A DNA stretch of 64,000 bases from Opisthocomus hoazin (GCF_030867145.1 NC_134415.1:9030417-9094416); one strand, 5' to 3'; shown: positions 37,339 to 51,200, counted from the first letter of the stretch. The notes: generated by a model not told the origin, from the sequence alone. Program-made: numbers and translations.

Positions 37339-37386
37339 ATGGCCGAGGGGGGCGAGGGCGAGGACGAGATCCAGTTCCTGCGAACT
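37339..37386 (+). CDS. RYR2: Cardiac ryanodine receptor, first coding exon
   Basis: RYR2 is the homotetrameric Ca2+ release channel of the sarcoplasmic/endoplasmic reticulum. It opens in response to Ca2+ entry and drives heart contraction, and it also acts in neurons. This exon encodes the first 16 residues, MAEGGEGEDEIQFLRT, of a protein of nearly 5000 residues. It ends at a phase-0 GTAAGC donor, the same exon 1 boundary as in human RYR2. The start codon sits in a strong context (GAGCCATGGCC). The human protein has Asp at residue 3 where this one has Glu. These residues lead into the N-terminal inositol-trisphosphate/ryanodine receptor domain that forms part of the inter-subunit gate. RYR1 and RYR3 begin similarly, but the EGGEGEDEIQFLRT pattern together with the MTR neighbour points to RYR2. 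The rest of the gene lies beyond the window. Confidence 0.95.
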
Positions 37387-37426
37387 GTAAGCGCCGGGCT
37401 TGCCTCCCCCACCTCCGCGCTGGCGT

Positions 37427-37470
37427 GGGGCAGGGGGCCGGGGCCGTGCGGGCGGGGGGCTGCGGGGGGC
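37427..37470 (+). promoter_or_regulatory. G-run cluster with G-quadruplex potential
   Basis: Starting about 40 bp after the RYR2 exon 1 donor, the non-template strand carries at least six runs of three or more G within 44 bases, separated by loops of 1-6 bases. This meets the usual four-run quadruplex pattern. It is followed by GC boxes and another G-rich tract near 37699-37713. A role in R-loop formation or promoter-proximal pausing is inference. Confidence 0.6.
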
Positions 37471-37933
37471 GGCGCCCGGACCTTGCCCTGAGGAGAGCTG
37501 TGGGGCGGGGGGCGCCGAGGCTCGGTGCGCGGGGGCGGGGGGAGCCTGAGGCGGGCGCGCTCCGTCCCTGCCGCCCCGGGGGAGCCCTGTCAGGGAGGGC
37601 TGCGCAGCCCCGGCCGCCGTCCTCTCCGCCAGCCGCCGGCTGCCCACCCGGAGCGGCGGCAGCGAACCCCTCGCTCTGCCGGCGGTGCCGGGGTGAGCGG
37701 GGGCGGGGGGGGGGAGCGGCGGTGCCTGCCCCAGGAGCGGGCGGCGGGGGACCCCGGGCGGGGTGAGGCGCGGGGGGCGAGCGGCGCGGCAGGGCCCCCC
37801 CCCGCCTCCCCGCAAGGACCGCTCGGCGCTGGCTCCCCGCACCCCGATGTGTGCGCGTACTGCAGAGACGAACCGAGCAGCCCTCCCCAGCTGGAAAGCT
37901 GCAATCGCACTCCTCTTGCAAAAATAGATTTGG

Positions 37934-38007
37934 AAAAAAAAAAAAAAAAAGAGGAAAAAAAAAAAGAAAACCGCCTACCCACCCCCCACCCCCCCCCGCC
38001 TCCCCGC
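37934..38007. repeat. A-rich tract followed by C-rich tract
   Basis: A run of 17 A (37934-37950), a GAGG interruption, then 11 more A. After a short spacer come C-rich runs up to about 38007. This marks the downstream edge of the CpG island. Confidence 0.9.
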
Positions 38008-39236
38008 CGAGGCTCCCGCGAACTTGCGGGCGTTCTCCTCGCTCAGCACGGACTAACAACGTTTTTCTTTCGGCGTGAGCACCGCTTCTTTACTTCTGTT
38101 TCCCTCAGTCCGAAGCGCGTCAGAGCATTTCTTCCCTCAGTTTAGTTGAGCACAAAATGCAGCAGTCCTGATGGATTACCTGGGTTATTTTTCTGCTTTT
38201 CTTCTTATTCGCCTTCCCGGTCGTCTCCCGAGTGCCGTTTCTATATGCACAACCCGAGCAAGTTTTGCAGATGGGCGTATTTGGATCGTGGCGTGCCCAA
38301 ACCCTCTCACAGCTGGAGGAAAAATTGCTGAGGCGTTTGATAAGTAAAGCTAAAACCGCTGAGAGTGTAGGGTGAAGCTTAGCTGCCTTTTTATTTAGCG
38401 GGGACTGATTTAGAAAGTGTTGATGATCAATGTTTTGTAGAAAAGACGTTAAAAAAAGAGGGGAAAGCAAGCCGGGTAGCGTATGTGGAGCGTATTCATA
38501 TGCTGTTTGCAGCACTGGGAATCCTGGATCTCAGTCATGTTGATTTCAATCGGAAACCGTAAAATAATGGATATACATCCTGTTCTTTTTATTTGTTTCT
38601 TTGAGAATTCTTAGAAAATCTGGTTTTGCGGGGAATACAGCTGTTATGCAACACTGGCAAGAACATTGTCAACTTTTTTTTCCTCTCAGCATTAGGTGAC
38701 TTCTGTTGTGGCGTTGTCTAACACCTCAAGACAAAACAAAAATACTTCTGTGAAAGAGAATTTGGCATCTCAATTTACGAGAGGTTTTATTATTAGTATG
38801 TCTCACTGGTAAACATTTTTGGAAGACTTGTGCAATGACAGTCTTACTGCAGGTTTGGATGTTAAGCTTAGCTCATGGAAGGGCTGTTATCTGAATGCTT
38901 AATAGGGAAAGAGAAGCAGTGAGCATGCTAATACCGCTCTGCACATATACAGTAATGTTAAACCACCGTACCTGACAGCAGCGGCGTGTTATGTAAAACA
39001 GCGCTCCTGATAACGTGCATCAGGCGTAATACAGATTGGGCAAACCCAGCCTTAGACAAGACTTTAAACATTTTTAGAATGTTGTACTGGTGGTAAAATG
39101 ACCTTGAATATGGTACATAGAGGCACAGGGGAGGCTTTTTGTGTAGCAACATAAAAAGGCCTGAGAAATACCGTTTTTGTGTGAAGTTTTGAATCTCTAA
39201 TCTGTAGTTGTATGTAAGCAGTGATTTTCTTTTTTC

Positions 39237-39253
39237 TTTTTTTTTTTTTTTTT
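39237..39253. repeat. Poly-T run of 17
   Basis: An uninterrupted run of T inside RYR2 intron 1, preceded by shorter T runs. It could be the tail of a - strand retro-insertion, but no element body is recognisable next to it. Confidence 0.8.
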
Positions 39254-42200
39254 ACTCCTCTTTTCCTTCTACTTTGTCAAAGTTATGAACATTACTTGGA
39301 AAAGTCAGCTGCTTTAAAACATACTCTTGATGTAGTCTTCTTTCTATCTAGTCTTAGAAAGCCTGGATTAGTATTCTCTAAAGCTATTAGATGTGCGTAA
39401 CTTTCTGAATGGCATTGATAGAAAGCACTGGAAATTGGATATTACCTGGTAATTGCTGCAGTTTCTCTTTTTAGTTATTTATTTTTAAAACAGTAATTGG
39501 GGACAGACGGATTCCCAAATGGTTTGGTAGATAAGATAGAACTTTTTAAAGAACACCTTATGCAAGCAAAAAAGCTTTCTGTGCTTTGAATACCTTAATG
39601 ATGACATCTGTAGGCCTGCTACATGTAAACAGTGCTCTTCATATTTTGTTCTTTTGATAGAACCTGTTAAACTTTCTAGAATTGTGGGTTCTCTTTCTGA
39701 TGTTTCAGAATTACTATAGCATCTTTAGAGTTTACCCTGGAATGTAAACACAACATATTATTTTTAACGTTTAAAGAGAAACATGAAACTTTATTCAATA
39801 AGAGAATTCCTTTCTTTGCATTAAGCTACTAAACTGAATTTGTACGTACCATCTATGTGTTGATTGGTAATTTCATTTTCTTCTCCTCTTCACATATTCC
39901 TGTTTGCCCAATGATTCCTCTTCTTTGTTTGCTGCTTTTGTTTTAATCTTGTTTTTTGATAAGGTGGCGTCATGCATTTCCTCCTACAGATTTGCTGCTG
40001 GGGTGGATTTCTGTTTCTTTTGGGAGCAGTTTGAGTTTGATACGTCACTTCTGAAAACTGAGCGTAACCTGTTAATGCCCTGGATTTCTGGAAGCATCAG
40101 TCCTGACGTTGTTCGAGATAACTTCGGACAGACTGGGATTGAATGCTGTGGTGTTCATTTCTGCTGAAGGAAATCTTCTGTACTGTGAATTCCATGCTTG
40201 TCCACAGACAGGGGTCTCCCTTGTTACTTTGCTGAATACTCGGGGTGGAGATGACCTTGCGTTAAGTGCGGCCTTTCTTTGGCTTGGCCATACATTCCCC
40301 TGACTTCTCCCACTGCATGAACACGTGCTGTGCAAGAGGAGTGAAGAGGAGCAAGTATCCTGCTCTTGCTTTTATTAGTTGTGTGTCTAGGGAAGACTAC
40401 TTTTTTTTTAAATATTAGAGAGGACAATGATCTGTACAAAATAAACTTTCATTGTTTAGTCTTTACATTCAGGAATCTAAAACATTTATAGTTAACAGAG
40501 AAATGACCTCAATTTTGTGGGTTTTTTTTTTGTTGTCATTTGTAGGTTTGTTTGGTTATTTTAGGGTGTGTAATTTGACCAGAGTGAAAATAATTCAGAG
40601 TTCCAGGAGAGGACAGAAAATGTTTTTGCCTAAATGCATAGGCTCCTTCAATAATGCACACATGCAAGGACTGTTTTTTGTGGTGCAGAACCCCCATAAG
40701 GGAAGGCCTTCATGTGGAATGGGGAGGTAAGCTAATGATAGGATTAAAATGATTGCAGCATCTCAGCAAAATACTGCCTGTGAGTATCCCTTACGTTGGT
40801 TAAAGGTGTCCTGAATTTTGGTAGGTACCTAGGAGCGATGAGAAATGCATAATTTAGCTGTTTGATCTTGGGCTGTTCCTGATGCCAGTACATATGGTTT
40901 TCTGGACTTGTGGAGTTTCCTAAATTAGAGGCAGGTTGTCTTTTAGATGTTTCTGGTAGGAGACGCCACCAGGGCATACTAAAGTAAGGTCGACAGGGTT
41001 ATGGTCTTTCTCACTGTCCTGTGAGACAGTGAAGACTACCATGCCTGTCGGACATCAGAAGCATAATCAGTGTAAGCAGCACATTTTCCTCAGGTCCGTT
41101 GGACTCGTCGTCTCCTTTTCATCTCTCTTTTTTTTTTTTTAAAGATTGGAATGCTGATGTTCCATAGTGTGCTGTCTTCTAATGCTTTTTTCATTTGTTC
41201 ATTAGCAACTTACAGCAAAATAGGATCTTTTGCTTGTGTGAACATATTCTGTGCTGCCTTGTTTTCTAGAGCGACTTAATTGTTCTGAGTGTGACTGCCA
41301 GAGAAAAGTGTAAGGGTACTTTCCAACACTGGAAAAGTACTTTTTAAATTCAGTTAGACATTATTTAGGATTCATGTTTGACAGGCAAAAGATTTTATTC
41401 GCTTAGTGCTGGGATTTAATGCTTCAGGTAATAAAAGAATGGAGTTTATGGCACAGAATTTTTCTTCATTCTGAAATGAAGAATGTAATGTGGTCACATT
41501 TCAAGGACAGGAATTCTGTGATTCCAGAGTCACATCTGTTCCAGATATTCCTCTTTATGGCAGCATTTAAACAATTAATGTCACTTTAAATCTGACATAA
41601 TCATATGCTTAGATGCCATCCAAAATGAAGATTCTGTGGAAGTAGAGGACACAAAAGGAACTTGGAAAAACAAGATCTGAAGATTAATGTAAAATAAGTA
41701 ACTAAACATAAAAAGACTTGTTATGTGAATCTCAGTGACACAGAATAGGAAAAAAGGTCTGGTGTGCTTTTTTTTTTTCCTTAAATCCCTTTATGGTTTT
41801 CATATGCTACTTATCTTTAAAGGAATTTATCAAAATATGTTAGATTCTGGGAGCTGCAGTCATCAAGCATACAAACACGGCTGCCAGAATGCACTGAATA
41901 AAATGCTCAAAAGCAATCTTGGATGTTAGGAGCAATTTTAGAAGAAAAGAACACTGAAAAACACTTTGGCTAACACTTGTTTATTTTAAGAAGTGTTTCT
42001 GGTACCTGTCAGTATATGACTTTGGAAGATTCAGCAGGGACTGGCACAAGAGACCACTGTTTAACAGCTCATGTGAGGGGTGGCGTGGTTGAGATTGCAG
42101 CATTTGTACCTTCCTCTCTAAGGCACTGCACTGCAGTACAGATAGTGAATATGATCTCAAATTCTGTTTTGGAATTGGGCTGGACAGACTGTTTGTAGTG

Positions 42201-45200
42201 AATGGGTTTTAGCTAGGACATGTAGTCCATTTCTTATTTGGGAATTATGTGTGAATGTTTTGTATATGATTATTTTTGATTCCAAAATTGTGTGGCAAAC
42301 ATTTTATACCACCATTAAAATGATATTACTGGATAAAATCAGTTGTCTAGTCTGTATACTATCTTGTCCAGTGTTCTGCATCTGGAAATTGTCGTCATCG
42401 GATGTGTGAGAAGGAGGCCGAGGAAGCTCTGTAGCAAATAGCCGGGCCACTGGGGAAGTTTCTGCCTAGCCCTGCGAGTTGATTGACTAATGTTCTGTGA
42501 GACAAAGCGCTGCTCCTCCTTTCAGTGTCTGTCAGACTTCTCTGTTTGAACGCTGTGTTATTACAGGCATATTATAAAGCTGGTTTTCCTCTTATGTAGC
42601 TATGTGGAAAGTGCAAGGGATGATTCTGATTCAGAAAAGTACACCAGTCTTTCTTGTGCAGGGCTAGGGACGTGTTGAAGTATTTCTCTGAATCGGGGTA
42701 GAAGAGTGGAAGCTGACTGTGGGGAAATACTGCCAGCGGGCTGCATCCAGGAAGTGCTTGAATTAAGTGGAAAATACAGAGATCTTTTTCTTCTGGTTTT
42801 TATGCTTATGGATGCTTCATATTAAAACCCTGAGTTAATATTTGTTTTGTTTTCTGAAATACACCCAGGCTTTTGTTTAAAATTCCTGAATTGACTGAAA
42901 AAGCAGACTTGGCTTTATGTAGATAACGGAAGAAAAGTCAGAAACTGCGTATGTCACCTAATAAAACTTATGGTGACATAAATTTGTTTTGTTTGATGTC
43001 ATGGCACAAGTACATAAATAACCTTTGTTGAATGGTGAAATGAACATATTTTATCAGGGTGAATGAAAGACTATTAACTTTCTCTCACTGTGGTTGTTGC
43101 GATTGTGATTGATGGAAGAAGTCAGCAATGTATTTTCTACATTGTGGCTATCTAAATCTTTTTTTCTTAATTTGTGCACAGAAGTAGTAATATCTCTTGA
43201 CTCATTAGCAAATACTTACTTGCAAATGCTACACAGAAGTCTCATAGAGTGGAGCTCTGCTTAATTGTTATAAATATGTACCACACATTTACTGCTATGT
43301 ATAAAGTGTTGATAAGAATAGCTAAAATAAATACATTTGTCAAATGAACAAAATACTTGTTATAGCACCACTTTAAAAAAATATTTGGTTTTTGCATAAG
43401 TCAATTTTAATGGGTCTCACAGTCACTGCTGTGAAGTGCTGTTCAAGGTCTCAAGAGTGAAACTCTAATCCAACTGAAGGCAGAACTATTGGTTTCAACG
43501 TAGCCAGGATTTCATATCCACACTTTCTTTGCAGGCAGAATGGCCAGAAATGTGCGCATTGTAGATGTTCCTGTGTAAATGCAGGTTTATTTCTGAAAAA
43601 TACTACAAAACTCTGTGGGATGATTCAGTCTTCTTGTTGGAATTGCTCCTAACTATTACACTGTTAGGAGATTTTCTTTATGGCTTATGTGATGAATCCC
43701 TTAGTGCATCACTTTTGGGAAATTAAACTCTATGAATTTCTGGAGATGGCTGTCCCTTTCATGGTACTAATATACAAATAAAATTACAGCAATTTTCTTT
43801 ATGTATTTTATACTAGTGAGGGGCTCGCTCTTTTGTCCGTCATCAACAAGAATTTTGCTATTGATTGCAGATGGACAGTTCCTCGAAAGAATGAATTCTA
43901 AAGACAAGTAGTTTCTAAGGTTGAATGGGTGATGTTTTCCTGTTAATACCATTCTAGACTTCATCTCTGAACAAAAATGGTCTCCTTTTTTGTGAGGAAA
44001 GTTCTGTTATCTCTTATGTGGGAACCTGTTACTGACAGATAAAACTACCAGAAGCCGAATTCTGCCTTGATTGAGGTACTTGGTTTGAATTTTCTGCTAG
44101 AGCATTGTGCATAGGGGAATAGAGGCAGTACCTAATGAAGTACAGAATCTGAGCACCCTGGTTTTCTTACACTTTGTCCAAATTCATGCATATGCATTAT
44201 AGAGATAGCTATTTCATTTGGTCTGACTTCTCCCTTGTTGGTACGTACTTGCATTCATAACGTTAATTATCAAAGTAATATTAAAGTTATTCTAAAGTAG
44301 GAGGAATAGCGTATGAATTTCCTGAAGAACAAGAAGTAAAAAAAAAACAAAACCAACAAAACCCAAACAAATTATTAAAATGACTGGAAAAGTAAAAGCC
44401 AGGGCAGACTTTTAGTCCTAGTATCTTGTCAGTGCTTTTTCTTATTTAGATTAAAAAGCTTTAATAGACACTTTATAAAATGTGGAAATAAAATGATAAA
44501 AACTTAAGAGGAATGCATTTTCTTTCAATGAAAGCTGAAATGTGGATCCTGTTACTTTGTCCTTCAGACAGCTTGAAACCTGTTTTATACCTTAACTGTG
44601 GTCAGCTGGAAGTCAGAGCAGAGCGTTTTAATTATTGATACAGTTATACCCTGGAATTTCTCCCAAGAGCACAGTAAGAATAGCCTGGCATGATTTCCTG
44701 TCTCTAGTCTGTATTCTGCTGAAGACCTATACTGTGTTCTGCAAGTGTGTGGCACTTAAGCCATGTCTGGCTGTTTTGACTGTGCCACTCTGGGAATGGA
44801 AGGCCTCTCGTAAGTGAGAAAAGGCATAAAGGAACTAGTTTATATAACAGTTTAAGCCTTTGAAAGGCAACCACCGAAATGTGGAGCTTCCTGCAATATT
44901 CTGTGCCCATCAGGGGCACAGCAGTGGTGTTCCTTTGTTCTCATAGTAACAAATAAAGCATCTTAAGGGCAGCCACTGCCTACAACATCACCATGGAAAA
45001 GTTCTCCCCAGTTCCCTGACAAAAACTAGCAAGGGCTCCCACGTGCTTTTACTGCACTGTAGTTTTATGCTGTGCTCACTTGTTAATAAGAGTGAGATTC
45101 ATTAACTAATTGTGTATTCACTCATGAAAGAACTCCTGTTGTTTTTTACATAATGTGGTGTAACTTGTCAGGTGAAGGTTTTAAACTTTTCAAATATATT

Positions 45201-48200
45201 GCTACTTCTAGAGCCCTATGATATGTTACTCAGCTATAGATTTGAACAGATGTACGTTTGAGGCAGGTACTGTAATTTAGGAGAAGCTTTACTTAGCTTC
45301 TCAGAATTGCTTAATGAAAACAAACTAGTATCTATGTGCCTGCTGTTTGGAAAGTGAAAGATCTGACAGGTAAGGTATCAATGTGAGCTGTATTAACTGA
45401 TTTTTCGGCTGCAATTTCTGTTTAAATGTAATGCTATAATGGTCAATTTTACAGTAATATTAATGTGTTTATAGGAGCACTCACACTAGCAGCTAAATTA
45501 AATTTTAAATAAAAAGATGAGTTCACTCTTTCAGTGTTGTGGCATACTTTTAATGTTTATCATAGTAGGAATGATTTCCTTACAATTACTATGTACTTGA
45601 AGAAAGCTGGAAGGATAATATGTTACCTAGTAATGCAGTAAACTTCCTAGAGGGACTTTGGCAAGAGTTGACAAGGTATCATTCCATAAGATGCATGCAT
45701 CAGTTAATTTTTAAGATGCAACACGTTTTAGTGCAGGACAGGTTTTTTGTTTGGTTTGGGTTTGTTCATATTCTGAACACTGTAGGACCACAGAAAAGGA
45801 ATAGCAAGATCATTATGTTTTGTGAGGCAGCTTCCCAGAGAATTTCAGAATAATTAGTTCTGTATAACAACATATTTCTGTTATCTGATTGTTTTTTACT
45901 TGACTGTGAGATCTGTGATATAATTCATATCTGATGGATATGAACTGGCAGAACCAAATGCCGAACACTGGCACGTCCTGTCTCTCTACCTCTGAAAATT
46001 TTCTGGAATCCTACTATGAAAACAGTGCACTGAATTTATAGAATGTCCCTGCTTAAATTCTTATTTCAAAGGAATGATGGAAGGAAGCAACACAAAATTT
46101 GCATTGTCTGACTGTGAATTTTCCGGGGGATTGCCAGAAAGTGGAGCTGTATTAGTGGAATGAAGCCAGAAACGGCTGTCTCTTACAGCTATATGTCTTG
46201 CTTCCAAAGCAGACAAATCTGGAAAAAACAACTGCCTGGGCTTTGTGTGGGATGCATTCTTTAGTTTCATAAAAGGAAAAAGAGGAGGGAGGAAGGTATC
46301 TTCCTTTGGTGAATATGCCAGCTAATTTCCCTTGGTGCATGAGCGTCTTTCATTCCTGTAATGGTTAATTCCCTATATAGGAATTTAGGTGGAGGAGGGA
46401 ATGGAATTTGAAGAATATTCAAAGTAAGCCTAGGTAATTGGATAGATCTGCTTAAGACTCAGTAAACTACTGGATAGATGGATTCATTCACTGATAGCTC
46501 ATCCTCATTGTACATCAGGAATGTAGCCATGCTGATAAACATTTTAAAATCACCTATCGTGTGTTTATTTTCTAGTAGCAAAGTGGAATCATTTCATTAG
46601 AACTAGCAGAGGCATGCAAAGCACAAGCTAGATGATTAAACCTGTCTGTACGGACACATTACCTTCGTCATGAAGCAGTCTTTGATAAATCATTTGGTTT
46701 CAGTGGTCACAGCAGCCACCTAAATACCTGCACAGATGGATAAGAGCCCTTTAGCCCTACAACAGTCATGAGAATGCTGTGTGGTTCTAACACTGAGGGT
46801 TAGACTGAAAATAAGCATCGATTATGTGACTTCATATTTTTGACTATTTTCTGCATGTTTATGAAGTAGATTTTGCAATGCTAATGTATAGACAGTCATG
46901 TGCATTTACGCGGTCTTGTTGAGAGTAGCAGGGAGATGGAACACATATCCCCTTTTCCATGCAATAGAAAAGTAACAAAAAATTCACAGTATGTGGTGCA
47001 GGGAAATAGTAAGAATGAAATGGGAATGGAGAGAACCTTTCTTCTGGTGTCACTGGTAATTTAATAGCCCTTCGTTGCTAAAGAGTTGGATTAATCTTTT
47101 TTTAAAAACTTGTATTATATAAATGTGGGTTTTTTATGCCCCAGTTGATGCTTACAGAAAACAAAGACTTGTCTCATGATTTGACATGTACCAGCAGACA
47201 GCTGAAGGATCTGCAGTATTGCATTCAAGCAGATGTGAAACGATTCATTCATGACAACTATCATAGCAAATGTGGCTGAAGAGTTTTAACTCTCCTAATA
47301 AAGGAATAGATAGAGATCAAAGTCTGTGCAAATAACAGCATATGAATTTTCAGTGCCAAAAATCTTGGAGAACATTGCTGAAGTGTGATTGGTGAGGCAA
47401 AGAATCCATGAAGCAGTACCATCAGAGATCTAAACACGATGCTGGAGTAGTTTGGCTAACATGGAGAAGAGCTGTGTTTGTTGGTGCATACATAGGAAGT
47501 CTGCCTAATTTCTTGTAGTCTTAAAATTACGTAGCAAGTCCTTCAGAAAAGCCTGTGAGCAAAAAAGCACTGGCCTAGTATTTAGTAACTGCAGGAGGGT
47601 GATAGCTACATAGATAAACCCAGGAAACTTCTAAAATGCCATACGTGTTCTGTCACTGTTGATTGAATTTCTGTAGGGTGAGCTTGCGAATTAATGATTC
47701 ACACACTCAGATGTTTTTGAGTAGATAGCCTGACTGCTTGGTCAGGTATGTCAGCCATTATTTACTCTTTAATTACTTGTAATATGTCTAATGTAGTGAA
47801 TATGCATTTTAAAAAATATTACTTTTGCTACTGATATTTTGATGGAAGGAGAATCTTAAAGCTTGCAAAAAGAGAGGATTGCAAAACAAGTCGTCGGTGA
47901 AGGCCTGATCTCTGTTTTGAGCTGGCCAGGGTTCTTGTAGAAACACCCATCATTTTGTTTCGATATGAGAAGGTTCATGAAGTCCTGTAGAAGAAATGCT
48001 GTTGCATTTTGGATAGTTTCAGAATGTTACTTGCAATGTTATGCCTCCAAGTCCATTTCTGAAATCTGTTAGCAGTATCTTATACAAGATGTGTACTGTA
48101 TTTGTTCTGTACGCTATCTGCTGGTTCATTTGGAGTTGCTTTTCTTTGGACTTTCAGACTCTGAGTGCAAAACTTTTTGTTTAATCCCTCTCATTCTTCC

Positions 48201-51200
48201 TTTTTCTTGTCACAGCCACTAAGATCCCTGTCTTTTGGTATTGGATTTGATTGCTCTTCCTGATTCAAAGTTTGACACAGCTTCAGCCTAAGCCTGTGGC
48301 AGAATTTGGTGTTGTCTTTAGTTATGAATTTAAGCATTCATTCAAATTGGTAGGAGGATATTTTCCTGGAAGGGGCTCTTAAAGTTGGAATTGAATTCTT
48401 TCTGTTTTCTTTTTAATTGCTCTGTTGATCTGACAAAGGGCAAGGTCAAAGTGTGTTTTGTTTTTTTTTTCTCTTTTTTTTTCCTTTCCCAGAATAAGAA
48501 AAGAAGTGTATTAAAAATGTCATACCAAGTTTACTAAGTAGGAGAGAGGTTATCGTGAGAACTGCAGTAATACGTATTTCTCCACAGTGTTTCTACAGAT
48601 ATGTGATGAGTCTGCATTTTCTTTCTTTCCTTTGCATGCTTGACCTCTGGAAAGCTTCTGTTGCTCATTGAGCTGAAGGACTCCAAAATTCTGAATTTCA
48701 GATGAACAGAATTTGTGTAGAAAGGGAGAGGGATGGAATGTAGGAGGGAGAGATGTGAAATCTCATAGGTGAGCTTTATCATCCTCTTGAGAGGCATAGC
48801 TTGTTGCCTGGCTGTTCTCCAAAATAAAATAAATCCGTTTCCTTAGAAAGTGTAATATAACTCTGAGTTTAGACACAAAAAGAAACACTTCTGTTTTCCA
48901 TGGAGTGGGAGGAGAAAAATGAATAATTAGGTAGTGAGAATTAGATTTTCATGTTGCTAAAGCTGAGTGGAAGTATCTTTCTCTAGGTGAAAGGAGTAGC
49001 TCAATTTAATAAAAACTGTATACCTGCATTTTTAAATACTGAAATATTTACACCTATTCATTGACTACAGCCATCTGAGAATGTAGGGTTGTGATTTTTT
49101 GTTTTGTTTTTCCTGATTTAGGAATTTTCATACCTGTTTTAATCTACAGAAAATTAAATGAATGTGGTTTAAAGGTATATCAAGCTGCAATGTTGATATA
49201 TTTTATTGGTAATGTTACAGGAATCACTTTATTCTGATTATGTTGCAAGTAATGTATTGCTCTTTTTTATTTTGAGATTTCTAGTTGAATTCTGGCTTAT
49301 AATTTGTACATCAGCTGCAGTTGCAGCTGAAGTATCTGAATTTCTCCTTTCCTTATAGTATAAATCTGTTAGTGAAGCAGAATTAGACACTTTCTCTTAC
49401 ATCCCCATTTTTCATTCTGCTTTCTATTCTACAGTTTATTTTTTACTTGCCAGCTGCAAAGTTAAAAGTGCACCAGTGACAATATTTTTCCCTTCCAAAC
49501 CAACTTGTTTTGGGGGTTGCCCCTCAGGCTGGGTAAATCACCTCTCTGCAGAAGTCCTGTGACTGGCTTGAGGAACTGTTTGCTCAGGCCCCTTTGCACA
49601 GGCGTTCGTTCTGCTGGCTGAGAAAACTTCTAGGTGAGAGTTAGTGTATCAGTTTTCTGAAGCTGTAATCCTGTGAAGTAATCCAATTAATATAGTGTGT
49701 GAGAAATGCTCAGCCTTCAGAACTTGGTGGGGGAGATTTGTTTCCATGCATGGCACTTGCATTTCTGTTTACGTAGGAAGGCCTTGCTGCACTTGATTTA
49801 CTAACAGAATAAACTAACATGGGTCGCAGCACACCTTCAATGAAGTAATGGGTTTAATTGGGTAGTGAACGGCGTGGGAGTGTGAATGCTAACAAAATTA
49901 CTTCTTTATTTACCTGTGTCTTCCTGTTGATGAGTGAGGTTTTTTATGATGATTTATGTCTGTTACAGAATTACAGTTTGACAATTGGAACCATATCTAG
50001 AGCTTGGGAAGCACACTTTGTTGTAGTAAGTTCTTATTCAAAAGTTATGGTTTGATATTAGTAGTTGTACCCTAGTAATTTGTTTTATGGGGGGGGGGCA
50101 GAGAAATGAGGAGTTCTGTGAGTGATAAAGAGTTTGTAACCTTATTGTGTATCTTTAAACAGGGTAATCAGCTGATGAAAATCCTTGTGTTTCTTTTAAA
50201 ATTTCTATCTGGATGTAATTTTCCCTGCCTGATGAAATTGTTTAAATAAAAGAAATACATAAAACAGGCAGGTTGGTATAACAGGTTGTTAAGGGTTATT
50301 TTATTAGCAAAAGGCTAGAAGAAAATACGTATGGTACAATTTTTTTTTTATTTTTTTTTTGGCCAGAAGCCTAAAACCAAATCCTGTATTACAAAGGCAG
50401 CTTCAAGTAAAAACCTGGCTCCCTTACCTACTGCTTAAATTACATTGCAATCTGAATGTAAATTTATTTATTTTAGTATAATATGTAGCAGAATAATCTA
50501 CTCTACACCCGTTAAATATTTTAGGAATTGATTTGCTGGTCCATGACTGCAAGGGTCTCTATAGCTGTGTATGTTTTTTATAAGTCTGGTTCTGGTCTCA
50601 CTGACGTTGATGTCAAACCTCCTCTAGATTTTAACCAGAGCTGAATTGTACACCGACAGCATCGTGCACTGTTGTATACAAAGGCCTAAATGTATTGAAT
50701 GTGTATCCTTTTCTGTGCTCTTTGTCTGCCGTTTTAAGCCCGGTTGATAAGTAGCTTGCTTATGCACCAAAAGTGCGTGACCTGGCTTTTACACAATTAG
50801 TTTAAACATTTGTATGCATTTCTAACTGTCCTTCAAAATATTTACATCTAATTGTTGGTAAACTGTTCCAACTTTACCACAGAGATGTACCATCATGTCC
50901 AATTCGTCAAAGGTAATAATCTGTCATAGGTCCTGTCTTCTGAGAAGGAAGCTAGATTTTTCTTTTTCTGCAAATCGGCCTGAAGTCTTTCTTAAAAGCT
51001 TAATGTCATTCTTGTAGAGTAGCATTTGTAATTTGTTTGCTGTGTCCAGCATACATTTTATGTCAACCGTGGAACCCAAAGTCAGATCTAATTTGGATTT
51101 GAGATTTTGTATATGGTTTAATTTACTCAGGAAGTCATATATGCTGTGGAGGAGTACTGCTTTTTAGGTGCTTGATATATACGAAACACTTATTTCCCCT

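Larger units (their letters stand above)
36780..37870 (+). promoter_or_regulatory. RYR2: CpG island and promoter region of RYR2 (with 5' UTR)
   Basis: GC content and CpG density rise sharply at about 36.78 kb and fall again after about 37.87 kb. The island surrounds RYR2 coding exon 1. No TATA box is evident before the ATG. GC boxes of Sp1 type (GGGGCGGGG) occur at 37502-37510, 37531-37540 and about 37699-37708, all within the start of intron 1. The transcription start cannot be placed from sequence alone; I expect it within a few hundred bases upstream of 37339. Open frames of over 400 codons on the opposite strand here are an effect of high GC. Confidence 0.85.

Noticed and set aside
36755..38059. 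434-codon open frame on the - strand over the RYR2 promoter
   Set aside because: It lies in very GC-rich DNA where stop codons are rare, is Ala/Gly/Pro/Arg-rich without domains, and covers RYR2 exon 1 in antisense.
37525..38145. 206-codon + strand open frame after RYR2 exon 1
   Set aside because: Composition artefact of the CpG island. It runs through the poly-A tract as a Lys/Glu run and has no known family.
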